64,000 nucleotides of DNA from Brachionus manjavacas (lineage: Eukaryota; Rotifera; Eurotatoria; Ploima; Brachionidae). The notes beneath the pieces are model-generated. The model was not told the DNA's origin, did not search any database, and was given only the letters and a program-made list of their open reading frames with translations. This document shows, piece by piece, positions 13,401 to 24,696 of this stretch (within the stretch, counting starts at the first letter, position 1; the number at the start of each line of letters is the position of its first letter). The translations under genes and the position numbers were made by a program. The stretch lies in the NCBI GenBank assembly GCA_019054805.1, contig JAHQIY010000004.1, forward strand, positions 5,394,001 through 5,458,000. The letters run 5' to 3'.

Positions 13401-14600
13401 TGTTTTTAAATAAGAAATTTTATATGTAAATTATTGAAAAGTATTTATTTTTTTTATAAAAAAAATAATGAATGAGAAAATTAAAGAATAATGGTTAAAG
13501 CTAATGACGGGTTCTGTAAGCAATCAGCTCTGTAATTAGTTATTAATCGCCGATCAAACTTTGACAAAAAAAGCAAAGAGAAAAATTTAATTTAACGATA
13601 ATTTTAAACTAGGGTTCCGATCCGAACTCTCAATGTTCTATTCAGGTTTATCAATCAATCGTCTGCGAACAAAAAAATCAGAAATAATTTCACTAAAAAA
13701 CGATGAAATGGGAAAGCCAAAAACAAAAATTTTTTATATAATTTTTAATTTCCAATAAATTGTTTTTTTTGCTTTAAGAAATACTTTTACTTTAATAACC
13801 TTTTAAAAAAACTTTTTTACTTTAATAAATCTTTAAAAAGTTCTAGAAGTGTATATTTCGATGTGTTTATTAAAAGATTCTAAGTCTTAAATATTTCAAA
13901 AGTTAGAATCAACTAACTAGCTTAGCTTAGCATTTAGAATTTGATTAACTCATCAATTGCAGGAATATTTAAACCTTGTTTAATTTAAAAAAGCTGATGA
14001 ACTTAATTTTGTGAAAAATGGTAATTTAGATTCAATTAGTTTCCTTGGTATTATTTTAAAAAAATCCAAAAATAAAATAGTTCCCAAAAAAGAAAAGTAG
14101 GACCATGACATGAAAAAGACTAATTACCGATACGATTTTTATAATCTGAATTCAAATTAAATTCATGTTGTTTTCTCTGTTTAAAAATTTTATTTTACTT
14201 TTTGTAATTTAATGTTTTATTAAGTTTTTTTATTAATTATATCAAAAATAGTTTATGTTTTTTTTCTCAGTTTGATAAATAAAAATTATTTTTAAGTTGT
14301 GAATTATTATCGCTCTTCCCAAGTTTTGATAGGAATATATTAATTAATCTCAGTAAAGTTGGTTAATAACTTGAATAAAATTCTTTAAAAGAAATTTATC
14401 GAAAAATATTTTGTATTTTATTTTTATTTCATTTTTTTGTAATTTTTTTTTTAATTGAAAATTTTATACTTTTACTTTTCTTTATGGAGGTTAATTTTAT
14501 TCAATAAATAAATTAAAATTAAAATCGAAATTTTTTTAAATCCTATGAGAAAGCCTAAGGTGTATTTCAAACAAGGTAAAAAAAATATACATTAAAAAAA
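10500..14600. other. Intergenic region with one inverted repeat
   Basis: About 4 kb of AT-rich DNA between the convergent P5CS and eIF4B genes. Apart from the inverted pair at 11807-11872 and 12590-12652, and a small palindrome near 12700-12770, no gene or structured feature was recognised. Confidence 0.45.
11807..12652. repeat. Inverted repeat pair, about 65-bp arms
   Basis: Bases 11807-11872 and 12590-12652 are reverse complements at roughly 85-90% identity by eye, sharing the core AGCTTTTTGATAAGTG. They are 720 bp apart. The sequence between them has no coding capacity. The pair could be the ends of a decayed nonautonomous element or two opposed copies of one repeat. Confidence 0.55.
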
Positions 14601-14828
14601 TTTTCCACTAAAATATTTATTGAAAAAATTTGTATTTTTTTAATTTTTTTTTCGTAAAGTTTTTAATGTATGATGATCTTAATTGCTTTTGGTTGTTTTA
14701 AAAATTAAAAAAATAGAAATAAAACAATGAAGAAAAACTTAAAAATAATTAAAACAAAACGAAATATTTTTCATTTCGAGGTCCAACCGGTTATAAAAAC
14801 AACAATCGGCTGAAGAATGTGGAACAAT

Positions 14829-17800
14829 TTACTTTTCTTGTTCATCATTTGAGTCCCCGAAAATTTCCTCCGCGTCTTCTACATCAACTGCCAAATTTGA
14901 AAATTTATTATTAAAGTCAATGTTAGCCTTTTTGTTAATTATTGACTCGGCCGATTGCAAGTCAGTCTTGGGTCTCACCGGTCTATTTTCCGGTTGTCTC
15001 TCTCCTCTCGTATTTTTATTCCTTAAACAAAAAAAATTAGACAAAAATTTTTCTTTCACATGTGCAAATCCTACATAGGTTTAACTCGTTCTGAAAATCG
15101 TTTATCTCTATTGTCCCTATTGTAATTATCTCTAGGCGCCCTGTCCTTATTTTGATATTCAGTTCGTTTTGGCGGATAGGACCTGCGCTGATCATTGCTG
15201 GATGCCCGGGTGCCTCCCTGCGAATTCAATGCTTCTGGACTTTCCTTGTTGAACAACTCAGCTGCAGACGACTTTGTTTTCCACACATTTTCTTTGGGTG
15301 GCTCAGTTTCGGATTTTTTATGGTACCTTTGCTGAGGAGAAACATTCGATCCTGGACGATTTTTAATAGTATTATTGTTGTTGTCATTTTTATGGATTCT
15401 TGGTTTACCTGCAACTACGTGAACTTGATAAATTGAAAAAAAAATTTTTTTAGAAAATTTTTTTTTTGATTCGCCTAAACTTACAATCTTCCTCTTGAAC
15501 TCCGGCTTCTTCCCTTTAATTTTAAATAAACAAATAAATAAATTAAATTGACAGTCTAGTTTATTTAGGTGAATACTCTTGGCCTTCTTCTTTTTCACGT
15601 CTTTCCTTTTCTAGACGTTCCGCTTCGAGTTTATCTCTTTTCAATTTTTCTTCGATTTCTCTTTCGCGCGCAGCCGTATTCACTGGCTTAGCCGAGCCAA
15701 AAATGGCCGACTGGGCACTTCTCTCTTCCGACTTGCTTTCAGTCGAGGATTTTGTTCGCGGTGCGAGAGTCAACTTGGGCCGTTCAGTCAAAGATGCTGT
15801 GGGTGTTGTTGTGCCCGACGAAGTCGATTGAACGTCAGCTTCGCTATTCTCAAAGCGATTTGATTTAAAGCCGGAATGCTGTCTTCGCTGATAGCCCTGG
15901 TTGAAATTATCTCTCTGATGGTATCCTTGCTGATGACCGCCCATGTCCTTGCGGTATCCTTGCTGGTGTCTTTGTTGACCAAAGCCACCGCGTCTCTGCT
16001 GATCGCCGTATCCGCGAGAGGGCTGAGAGTCTTCGTCGGGGTTGTGTCGGCGCCAATCGGCCTCATCGCTCCGCAGGTCCTGATCCCTTCCTTGTCTCTG
16101 CTGTCTATAAGTACTCTCCAGCTGAATCCGCATGGGCCTATTTAGAAGTGGGGTGCCATTTTTTTTCAATGCTTCGATCAGAGATTCTCTGTCGGTAAAG
16201 TCGATGAATCCGTGGCCTCTGAGCGTACCTCGTTCTTCTAAAGGCACCCTAAAGTTGAGTATTCCAGGCAGTACACTGCGCACTTTTTCTTCGCTCGCTT
16301 CAAAGCTTATGTTGCTTATGTGCGCTGTGTATGGAGGCTTGCTTGGCACTTGAGCTAAATCGACATCCGGCTCCGCATATGCTTTTGTGGTCGTGGGCAA
16401 CTGTGATCTGTCAAAATTGAAATCAACTGGTTTGGCTTTGGTAAGTGAGAAAAAAATTATTTTAAAAATATTTTCATGGTCAGCACAAGTAGAGCAAATT
16501 TTGATTTTAATCAATAGAATTTCAAAAAAAAAATGACCGGAATCAATGTGTCAAAAATTCAGAATATTTTTGGTTCAATTATTGCTTTTTTTTCTTAACT
16601 TAATGATTTGATTTTTAAATTTTAAAATTCTCAATAATGTTTTTTTTAATTTATTATTATTAAATTTTATAAATCTCATTATATTTGAGAAATTAAAATT
16701 TTAAATTTTTTTTGGGATCAAATGACCCTTAGACTAATGAATTCAGAAAAACAAAAATTGCTTTTTTTAAATAGTTTAGCTAAAAAATATTAAATTCTTG
16801 TTCAAATAGTGAAAAATCTAAAAAAATTTAGTAAAAAAAAATCATTCATATGACCCTTGGTTGTCTGAATTCGTTAATGCAATTTTCCTTATTTTCATAT
16901 TTCTGTTCAAAAAGGAAAATAAAAAAATTTAATCATTAGATTAATTTCTTTGAAATACCCCCATTAAAACCCTTTACTTTTTAATTAAAATCTAGCAAAA
17001 CAGTTTCATATCACGATTAGTTTTTTCTGGACTTATTTTTTTTAAAAAAATTCTATTTATAATTTGAAAAAAAATTATAAAAAAACTGTTATAGTAAAGT
17101 ATTTTTCTAATTCAAATCCTCCTTGGATGCTTGAAGATTAATTAAATTTTTTTTCAATTTTCATAAAATTTTTTCCGAAAAAAAGTCATTCCAAAGTCTG
17201 ACATTAATGTGTCCGCCACAATAACAACATGAAACGGTAAAATATTAATGTGGACGCGATCATGAATCCAGGGAACGGTAAAAATTCAAATATTAATTTT
17301 AAATTAAAAAAATGACTGAAAAAGGAAATTTCATCATGATCACGTATACATTATCGCGTCCACATTAATATTTTGCCGTTTCATGTTGTTAGTATGGTGG
17401 CCACATTTATTTTGGAATTTTTTTTGTACATTTTTTCTTAACAAAAACATAGAATAGTTGATCACTAGATAAATTTTTGGTTCGCGCCAAAAAAGTTCAT
17501 TTAAACCCTCTACACTTTAATTATAATCTAGCACGGATAGAGTATCATATCAAGAGCTATTTTTTCTGAACTAACCATATTAAGAAAAAAATCTTTTTTT
17601 TTACAATTTATCATTAAACCAGTTTTAGATTGATTTAAAAAAATGATTTACCGGTGTCGTCTAATTTTTCCATTTCGTCAGCCCAGTTCATTGATAACGA
17701 TGGTGGTGGCGCCTCTGTCGTCAACGGAGTAACCTGATGATTAAACTCATGTAGACTCATGACCTTTTGGCTTTTCTTTTTGCCTTGTTCTTTTAAGAAA

Positions 17801-17858
17801 ACAGAATTAGAAAATTCTTTAAACAAATTCCATCTTATTGATCACACTTACTCGACAT
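14829..17858 (-). CDS. EIF4B: Eukaryotic translation initiation factor 4B
   Basis: An RNA-binding cofactor of the eIF4A helicase in cap-dependent initiation. Exons in coding order: 17858-17852, 17789-17652, 16435-15577, 15513-15485 (29 nt), 15423-15075, 15021-14829. All junctions are in phase and give 524 residues. The order is: a lysine-rich N terminus with an MNWADEM motif; one RRM with RNP2 AHISNI (about 86-91) and RNP1 GHGFIDF (about 122-128); an R/G/Q/Y-rich central region; the family block IFGSAKPVNTAAREREIEE; a charged coiled stretch; PPKENVW; and an acidic C terminus near KFSNLAVDVEDAEE. The acceptor of exon 3 could also lie 9 bp downstream in the same frame. A possible poly(A) signal on the minus strand is at 14616-14621. 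The large intron holds a palindromic element. Confidence 0.93.
15485..15513 (-). other. 29-nt microexon of eIF4B
   Basis: Bounded by AAAG and GTAAGT on the minus strand. It adds ten acidic residues (EEEAGVQEED), takes up the two leftover bases of the previous exon, and supplies the phase of the next. Without it the flanking exons are out of frame, which is the main support. Confidence 0.65.
16960..17630. repeat. Direct repeat flanking the intronic palindrome
   Basis: About 16965-17090 and 17495-17625 are diverged direct copies. Each begins near TTTAAACCC or ATTAAAACCC, continues through AATCTAGCA and TATCATATCA, and ends in a TTTTTTCTG segment. The palindromic element lies between them. The order suggests a partial intron duplication or a larger composite repeat. 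Confidence 0.5.
17189..17417. repeat. Palindromic MITE in the eIF4B intron
   Basis: Long inverted arms (about 17189-17262 and 17352-17417) share a 17-bp core ATATTAATGTGGACGCG and its complement, plus the flanking block AACAACATGAAACGG. The outer ends are TTCCAAA and TTTGGAA. Total about 229 bp with a small central loop. It is noncoding and transcribed within the eIF4B pre-mRNA, where it could fold into a long hairpin. Confidence 0.75.
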
Positions 17859-17899
17859 CTTTTCCAGAATAAAAAGATTTTCAAAAATTAATCTAAAAA

Positions 17900-20800
17900 A
17901 TTTGGTTTTTAAAAATTATAATTTAGCAAATATCAGCACGAGGTTTTAAGCATTATTTTATTATTAAAAAGGTTGTGTATTTTCAAATTTGCATTTGGCT
18001 AAAGACACGGTAGTCGAATTCAAATTGCTCAATTGAAAAGAAAGCAGATAATTTTACTAGAAAATGGATACGATAATACGTGTTTGATGATCATAACTTT
18101 ACGAATATTATTTTGATTAGAGATTTTGTTATTTGTGTACATGAACTCGAGGAAACAGAATTTTGTGTGAAATGTTGTTGAGCATTTTTTAGCTAAAACA
18201 TAAATTGATAAAAGCATGAATGCAGAAAATAGGGTTTTTAATAGTCTAAGATGGATGTCTTAGTTTTGTTTTTCGTACACGCGCGCTATTTTTTCTCACA
18301 TACGTAGTGCATTTTTCCAAGGCAAATAAATCGTGATTTTTTTTCAAGATTGCTAAAAACGTGAATATTTTATTATCAAAAAATTAGCACTGTCTTTTTT
18401 TTTGTCTCCTGAATGGGATTATTAAAACTGTTCAAACATTTATGTCTTAAAACCAAAAGCATTTAATAAAATATTTAATTTATTTTTCAATTAATTGAGA
18501 GTCAGATTTTTGATTAATAATTAATTATTTTTGACCAGAAAGGAAATAATGCTTTTCAGAAAAAAAGAAATCAATTGATCTACCTTTAAATATTTAATAT
18601 TTTTAGTGTTATATATATTTAAAACAAATTGAACATTTAATAAATGGTTAAAATTAAATTTAAAATTTTTTTTTTTGAATATAATTTTTCGAATAGAATA
18701 AAAAGACTGTTTTCAATTAAAATTCAATTTTCTAGTTTAAGGAAATTTAATTTAATGGATCAATTTTTTTTCATTCCAAATTTCCTTATTAAATTAAATA
18801 TTTTAATTAAATAAATGTAATTTTGATCTATTTTTCTTGTTTTATCTTTTATGCACAGGGAATTAGTGTTTTAGAATTAAACATTTATCTACGGAGATTT
18901 ATTCATTTTAATTTTAATGCTTTAATTTTTTCATATTTTCATTTTGATTTAATTTTTTTTTCTATTTTTTTTAAAGTTTTTATAAGTTAGATTTGATAAT
19001 TGATTCAAAGAAATAATTTTTTTTGTCTCCAATATTAAATTTAGTGAAATAAAAGTAAAATAGTCATTACTATTTTTAATTTTACATGTGTATTAGTAAT
19101 GTTAGTTGCATAATTCAATAATAAAATCTACTTTTAAACTTTTAGACAGCTAACAAGATCAGTTTGGGACCCTCAAGAGTATTCGAATTGGCATTAAAAA
19201 CTTTTTTTTGGTAAGCTTTGGTGCTTAGAAAATTCTTTATTTACCTTTAAACTATTTTTGAATAATTTAAAAATTTTAAACGTTTTTCAAATTTATCCAT
19301 AATGTGCTCATAATCTCAACTAAATCTATTATTACAACCGTTTTGAAAGCTTTCATTGAATCAATCAATTATGAACTTCGATCAATTTTTATTTAATCAA
19401 TTAGAAATATTCCTCGATTTCATTTATTTTGATAAATTTTGCTTTTTTAATTCTACTTTATTCTTTCAACATAATAAGATAATATGACTGAATAGTTTTG
19501 ATTTATTCTTTAAACTAATGTTATTATTATTTTAGGGATAATATATAAATTTTCAATTTAAATTTAGTGGATTAATTAATGATTTTAAGGATTTCTTTCC
19601 CAAAATAATGTTTAGTAAAAAACTCATAATAAGTAAACGCTCAAGCATGAGGAAATGAAATTTTTTTTCGAAATAAAAATCATAATTAAGAATGACTTCC
19701 AAGAAGCCAAATAAATCACATTCCGTTATCATTTTTGGTTAATCAATTTTCATGAAATAAATTTTTAATTTGAAATATCTTCTTATGATTATTATTAAAT
19801 ATTATTTTTAATTTTAAAATTAAAAAAAAACTCGAAATTTATTTAATTCAAATGATAAATATTTTGTTATTTTTTTCAAAAAATAATTTATTTAAAGGTT
19901 GAATTTTTTTAAAATGCATTTAATTAAAAAAATTCAATAAAGTATCAACAATTAAAAACCTTAGGGCAATTTAAAACTGATTTATTTCAATTGCCCTAAT
20001 AAAATCAGAAGATATTTTATGCATAAAATTTACTTATTTTATAAAAATTAATTTTATCTATTTGATCAGGATAGCTGTTTTTTATTTTATTATATCAACA
20101 CAATTTAACTGCTGATTTCATATTTTAATTAATACTTTTAAAATTAGTAAAGCCTTTTTCCGATATTCTTAATTCATAGAGAAGGAAGCTATTATGATTA
20201 ACTGAAAAATGTCGAGTTTATCAGTTATTTTAAATTAACAAATTAAAAAATTAGCGCAGACAAAACGAGGGAAAAAAATTTTGAACATTTAATTTAATTT
20301 TCAAGTCTTCTAATTTTATAAATTGACTTTACTAATACTTGCTAATTTTTAATAAATTATCTAAGAATATTTTCCAATTTTTTTTCGATTCAGCTAATTG
20401 TTTTTGTCATTATTTTATATCGATTCTAAGTATACCTAGAAGAGAGAGTTGAATTTTCAAAAATGAAAATAAAGAATAATGAGTTGAATTTTTGATGATC
20501 ATTTAAGTACCCATTTTTTTTGAATACTCAAAAAATTTAGAGAAATGTTAATATGAATTTTCCAAATCTTTAGTACATTCGTCTTCTTTTATTCGATTAA
20601 AGTCTAAAACTCAAGCATTTTAATCTTAAAAATATCTTTATGTTTTACAGATTCTTTTGAAACTTTAATGAATATAAAGTAGAAAAAAGTAGATGTGTAT
20701 ATCATAATTATTTCATCGAATAAAACTGACATTTCCATTCTATGCTTGCATCGTTCCAATAATTAAATTCATCTTAAGAAAAAAAAATTCTTTTGTAAAA

Positions 20801-23040
20801 TTATGAATAAAACGTCCCGAATGAATTAGAAATTTTTCCCATTAGAATCATTGACGAAACTAGAGATAAAGTAAATTGCTCAAAAAAATCAGAAAGGCTA
20901 AGTTAGTATTATTAAAAGGATCAAATAATTAAAAAAACAATTCTATTTTTATTTTGAGCCTCAAGAAGAAAATAATTAAAACGCGGCGGCAATCACATCC
21001 AGAATTTCGAAGATAAAGAGTGCCAAATTCAGAATTTCGAAGATTAATTTATTATCTTATCATCTCAATGAATAATTAATAAAATAAAAATCAGAATATG
21101 AAATCACTTTCTTTTAATATTTTGAAGAATTAAGCCAAGCGTTTGTCTTAAAATCAATATAAAAATTAAATTTATAAACACTAAGCTAGAATTAGTAATA
21201 TTTTTATTTTTTAATTAGTTAAAATTTTAATATTTTTTAAAGGCGTTTTTGAAAATTTTATTTAGATTTTCCCTCTCGTTTCGCATAAGTTTATTTCCCG
21301 CTAGATTTACCGCATTCCCTTGTTCGACATTGCAGCTCCAAAAACTGAAAGATTGCTTTTTTTGCACGTAACAAACATCATCTTGTCCATGTAAAAACAT
21401 TCTTAACTTACACAGCATTCTCTAATGACGTGTTTTAAGCCTTGAGTCCACATCAGAATCAAGATTTTAAAGTTGAATAAAGATTGAAATTCTCGTAAAA
21501 AACAAAAATTATTTTTTCTAATTTTGCATTTGACTGAACGCTATAATTTGAATACAAGGAAAAAATATAAAATAATTATTTAATTATTAATTTTTTGAGA
21601 AATTCTCGATGTCGCATTAAACATTAAAAAATTGATTCTAGCCTGGAATCAAGGCTTAAAACACGTCTTTAGAGAATGCTTTGTAAGTAACGAATATTTT
21701 AGCATGGGCAAGATGGTGTTTGTCGCATGCGCTAAAACTGTGTTTCAGTTCACATGGAACTAACGAATTTGGTAAAATAAAATAAATATTAAACAGAAAA
21801 CAGATATTTAAATTTTTTTTCTTACGAAAAATTACAATTAGTTTCATAATTTAATTTTAACTTCTCAAACTTTATTATTTAGCTGGTAAAAATTTTCAAT
21901 TTTTAATTTAGAAAGTTAATTAATAATTCTGAAAGTTTTTTTTCCAAAATATTGTTTGATGATTGCGTATACAATTTAAAAATTTAGTATTAGCACAGGT
22001 AGATTTTTTAATTATTTTTTTCACTTTGATTAGACATTTATTATCTGAAAAATTAAAATAATTCATAAAATTTATGAAGAAAGCGTTCTTTTTTATCAAT
22101 ATGTTTCCTCAGATAAATTTGGTTTTTAACTTGCTCAAAATGTTGGTAAAAAGGAATAATGAAATTTAATTTAAAATTTAAAATTGGGTAAAAATTTTTG
22201 GAAAATTATTGCAAATTATTATATATATTATACCATTTATTTATATTATACAATTAAAGAAATTATTTGCACGTTTGGTTTTAGAATATTCTTATTGAAA
22301 AAATAAATTAAATTTTAAGAAATTGAAAATTTAAGTATAAAAGTAAAAAGTATTATTTCTTGATTAATCATGAATATGAATTAAGCCAAATAAAAATGAT
22401 ATCAAATTAGGCTATTTTTCTAATTAAATAATTTAGAAAATAAGAAAATTGCATTTGTTTATTCCTCATGACCTAGTAACAATAAAAGTTGCCTAGCAAT
22501 TTGTACAATTTATACAGAAATATTTTTTATGATTATAAAAATGAATTTCAAGACTATATTTTGGTTAATTTGAATAGAAAATTTTGGTGCAAAACATAAG
22601 AAAATTTGCAAAATTTTCAAAATTTAGAGACTTAGCTAAAGACAAAAAGATATACCGATGCATATTTAGTCAAATTTTCCCAATTTATTTGAAAAAATTT
22701 AAAAATGCACATCGAATAAAAAAAAAGTAATTAAGCACGATTTTATTTATACAGGATTACTTTATTTTATTAAATTATAAAATTGAATCAATACAGCATA
22801 ATAGAGAAAATTCAAGTTAAAAGTTAATTTCAAAATTTTTCAAAAAAAGACAATCCTTTGCAAAAATCTTTTTAATCATGAGTAAAATTAGCTTTTTCTT
22901 TAATTTTTACTTCATTAATTAAGGGACGGTTAAATAGTATTAACCTTTTAAATAAGTATTGTTACCAAGTATAAGTCTAGACCAAATAAAATTAAATTTT
23001 TTTAGACTATTTATTTTTGTTTTACCAAGATATTTTAATT
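17900..23040. other. Intergenic region with one foldback
   Basis: About 5 kb of AT-rich DNA. The imperfect foldback at 21310-21770 is the only clear structure. A 15-bp block (CAGAATTTCGAAGAT) occurs twice within 35 bp near 21000-21045. No gene was recognised. Confidence 0.45.
21310..21770. repeat. Imperfect foldback, about 150-bp arms
   Basis: The left arm (about 21310-21480) and right arm (about 21610-21770) are inverted copies at perhaps 75-80% identity. Best conserved are GGCTTAAAACACGTC, AGAGAATGCT and CAAGATG. The interior is AT-rich. Short ORFs on either arm are not conserved as proteins, so a decayed foldback transposon is the likelier reading. Confidence 0.6.
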
Positions 23041-23051
23041 TTTGAAGTATA

Positions 23052-23555
23052 ATGTCTGCCGGTATAGATCACCCACACCATGTGAAATTTAACCTCCAGG
23101 AAGAAGAAATAAAAAACCATCACGAAAATTTAGACATCATCAAATACGAGAACAATAAATTCGATATCAATGTCGGCTACCTGAAAATCGATCATTACTA
23201 TAAAGTAGTATTTTGTTTAAAATTAGATAATAACTATAGCAATGTTGATTTTGTACGTGACTTATCAAGCCCCCAAGTATCCTTAAAAGAGCTGAAGAAA
23301 AAAGCTGATTTATCCAAGGGCGAATATGAGATGACTTTCGTTTTTTATGCGTCTAAAGAAAAACACGATAAAGAAACGGTTTTTCTTAGACTCGGTGATG
23401 ATGAGGCCAACATACTTGAGATAAATTTTGAGGCTAAAGTTCTCGGTGCTCATCAAGGTACGCCATTGCTTCGCAATGGAATAACTCTTTTACCGAATCA
23501 CACCAATCATCTGAATTCGACGAGCAACCAAAAGCTTCACTTTAATATAAACTAA
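23052..23555 (+). CDS. ADISSP / C20orf27 family protein (UPF0687)
   Basis: A single-exon, 167-residue protein that resembles human C20orf27 (ADISSP, formerly UPF0687). Shared blocks are the VGYLKIDHYYKVVF strand region (about residues 41-54), a central K/E-rich segment, and GAHQGTPLLRNGITLL (about 136-151). There is a His-rich N terminus (DHPHHVKF) and no predicted membrane segment or signal peptide. The mammalian member has been described as a secreted adipose factor; the molecular activity of the family is not clear, so none is assigned. Start chosen as the first ATG of the open frame. The absence of introns sets it apart from its neighbours. Confidence 0.8.
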   Translation: MSAGIDHPHHVKFNLQEEEIKNHHENLDIIKYENNKFDINVGYLKIDHYYKVVFCLKLDNNYSNVDFVRDLSSPQVSLKELKKKADLSKGEYEMTFVFYASKEKHDKETVFLRLGDDEANILEINFEAKVLGAHQGTPLLRNGITLLPNHTNHLNSTSNQKLHFNIN

Positions 23556-23599
23556 AAATAATACATAAATTACTTTTGTGTAAAACAAAAGAAGAGATT

Positions 23600-24690
23600 C
23601 GTACTCAATTTATGCGTTTTATTTTATTTCAGCATGTAAAAGATATATATTTTTTAAGAATTTTAATATTCTTCTGATCTAAAAAACTTTTTAAATATTA
23701 ACATCGTTTTTGAAAGTTGAAAATGTTTCTTTTTTCTTTTTTTTTGTCATAAGGCTTTTTATAAATTAATAAAAATTACTTTTTCAATAAAAATTAGAAC
23801 TTTAAATAACTGAAATAAATTGTTGTTAATGTACTTTATTTTTTAAAAAGCGTTGAAGTTATTTTGAAAAATTCATCTCAATTGTTCCCATATTTCTAAA
23901 ACTGAGATTAATAATTTTGAATTGCTTTCTTTGAAGTCTTATTAAAACTAAAAATTAAAATACTTTACACGCCTTTTACTTCCTGTGTTATTAAATCACT
24001 GACTGTTTTGCTATCAAGAGTGTTTAAAAAATTTATCTTTAAAATCATTTTAAAAAACAAACACTTATTAAAGACGAAATTTTTTTTATCTCTAAAAGCA
24101 ATTAAATTATGAAAAAAATTTGAGTATAAAAAGGTTAGAAATTTGAAAAAAATTATTTTTGTCACGGGCTAATGAAAAAATTAAGAGAATCAAATTATTT
24201 TTACATAAGTTAAAAGATGACACTATTTAAATAGTTCAATTGTTTCATTTCTTTCTCTTGTTATTTTCATTCGAGTTTTCTATCATTATTATACTATTGT
24301 ATCAATTTTTCAGCTAAATTTAATAAAAACAATTTAGTACACCCAAAAGATAGTTAATTAGAAAAAAAAATGATACCCTAAAAAAAAATAAAGTTGATTT
24401 GATAAAATTTGTTGTCGATCAGTTTTAAAGATATGAACAAAAATCCATTTTTTTTTACATTTAACAAAAAAAAAGAATTAAATTTTTATAGAATTTTATT
24501 TAACCTTTCTTGAAATAGCTAGTTATTTTCTCAAATAATCTAAAAATAAATAATTAAAAAAGGAAAACTCAAGCCCTATTTATAAATATATTTTTTTAAT
24601 AAATTGTACATAAAATAATAAAACTGCTTTTCTAGCAACGTGATAAATTATTCCGATTTTTGTTTTAATGACTTCAATTTTACAGATCTG
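23600..24690. other. Intergenic region, nothing recognised
   Basis: AT-rich spacer between the ADISSP-family gene and the P450 gene. It presumably holds the 3' UTR of the first and the promoter of the second. No distinct motif stood out. Confidence 0.35.
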
Positions 24691-24696
24691 CGAACT

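Noticed and set aside
15152..16353. Several open frames opposite the eIF4B exons
   Set aside because: They mirror the biased codon use of the eIF4B R/G/Q/S-rich region and have no features of their own.
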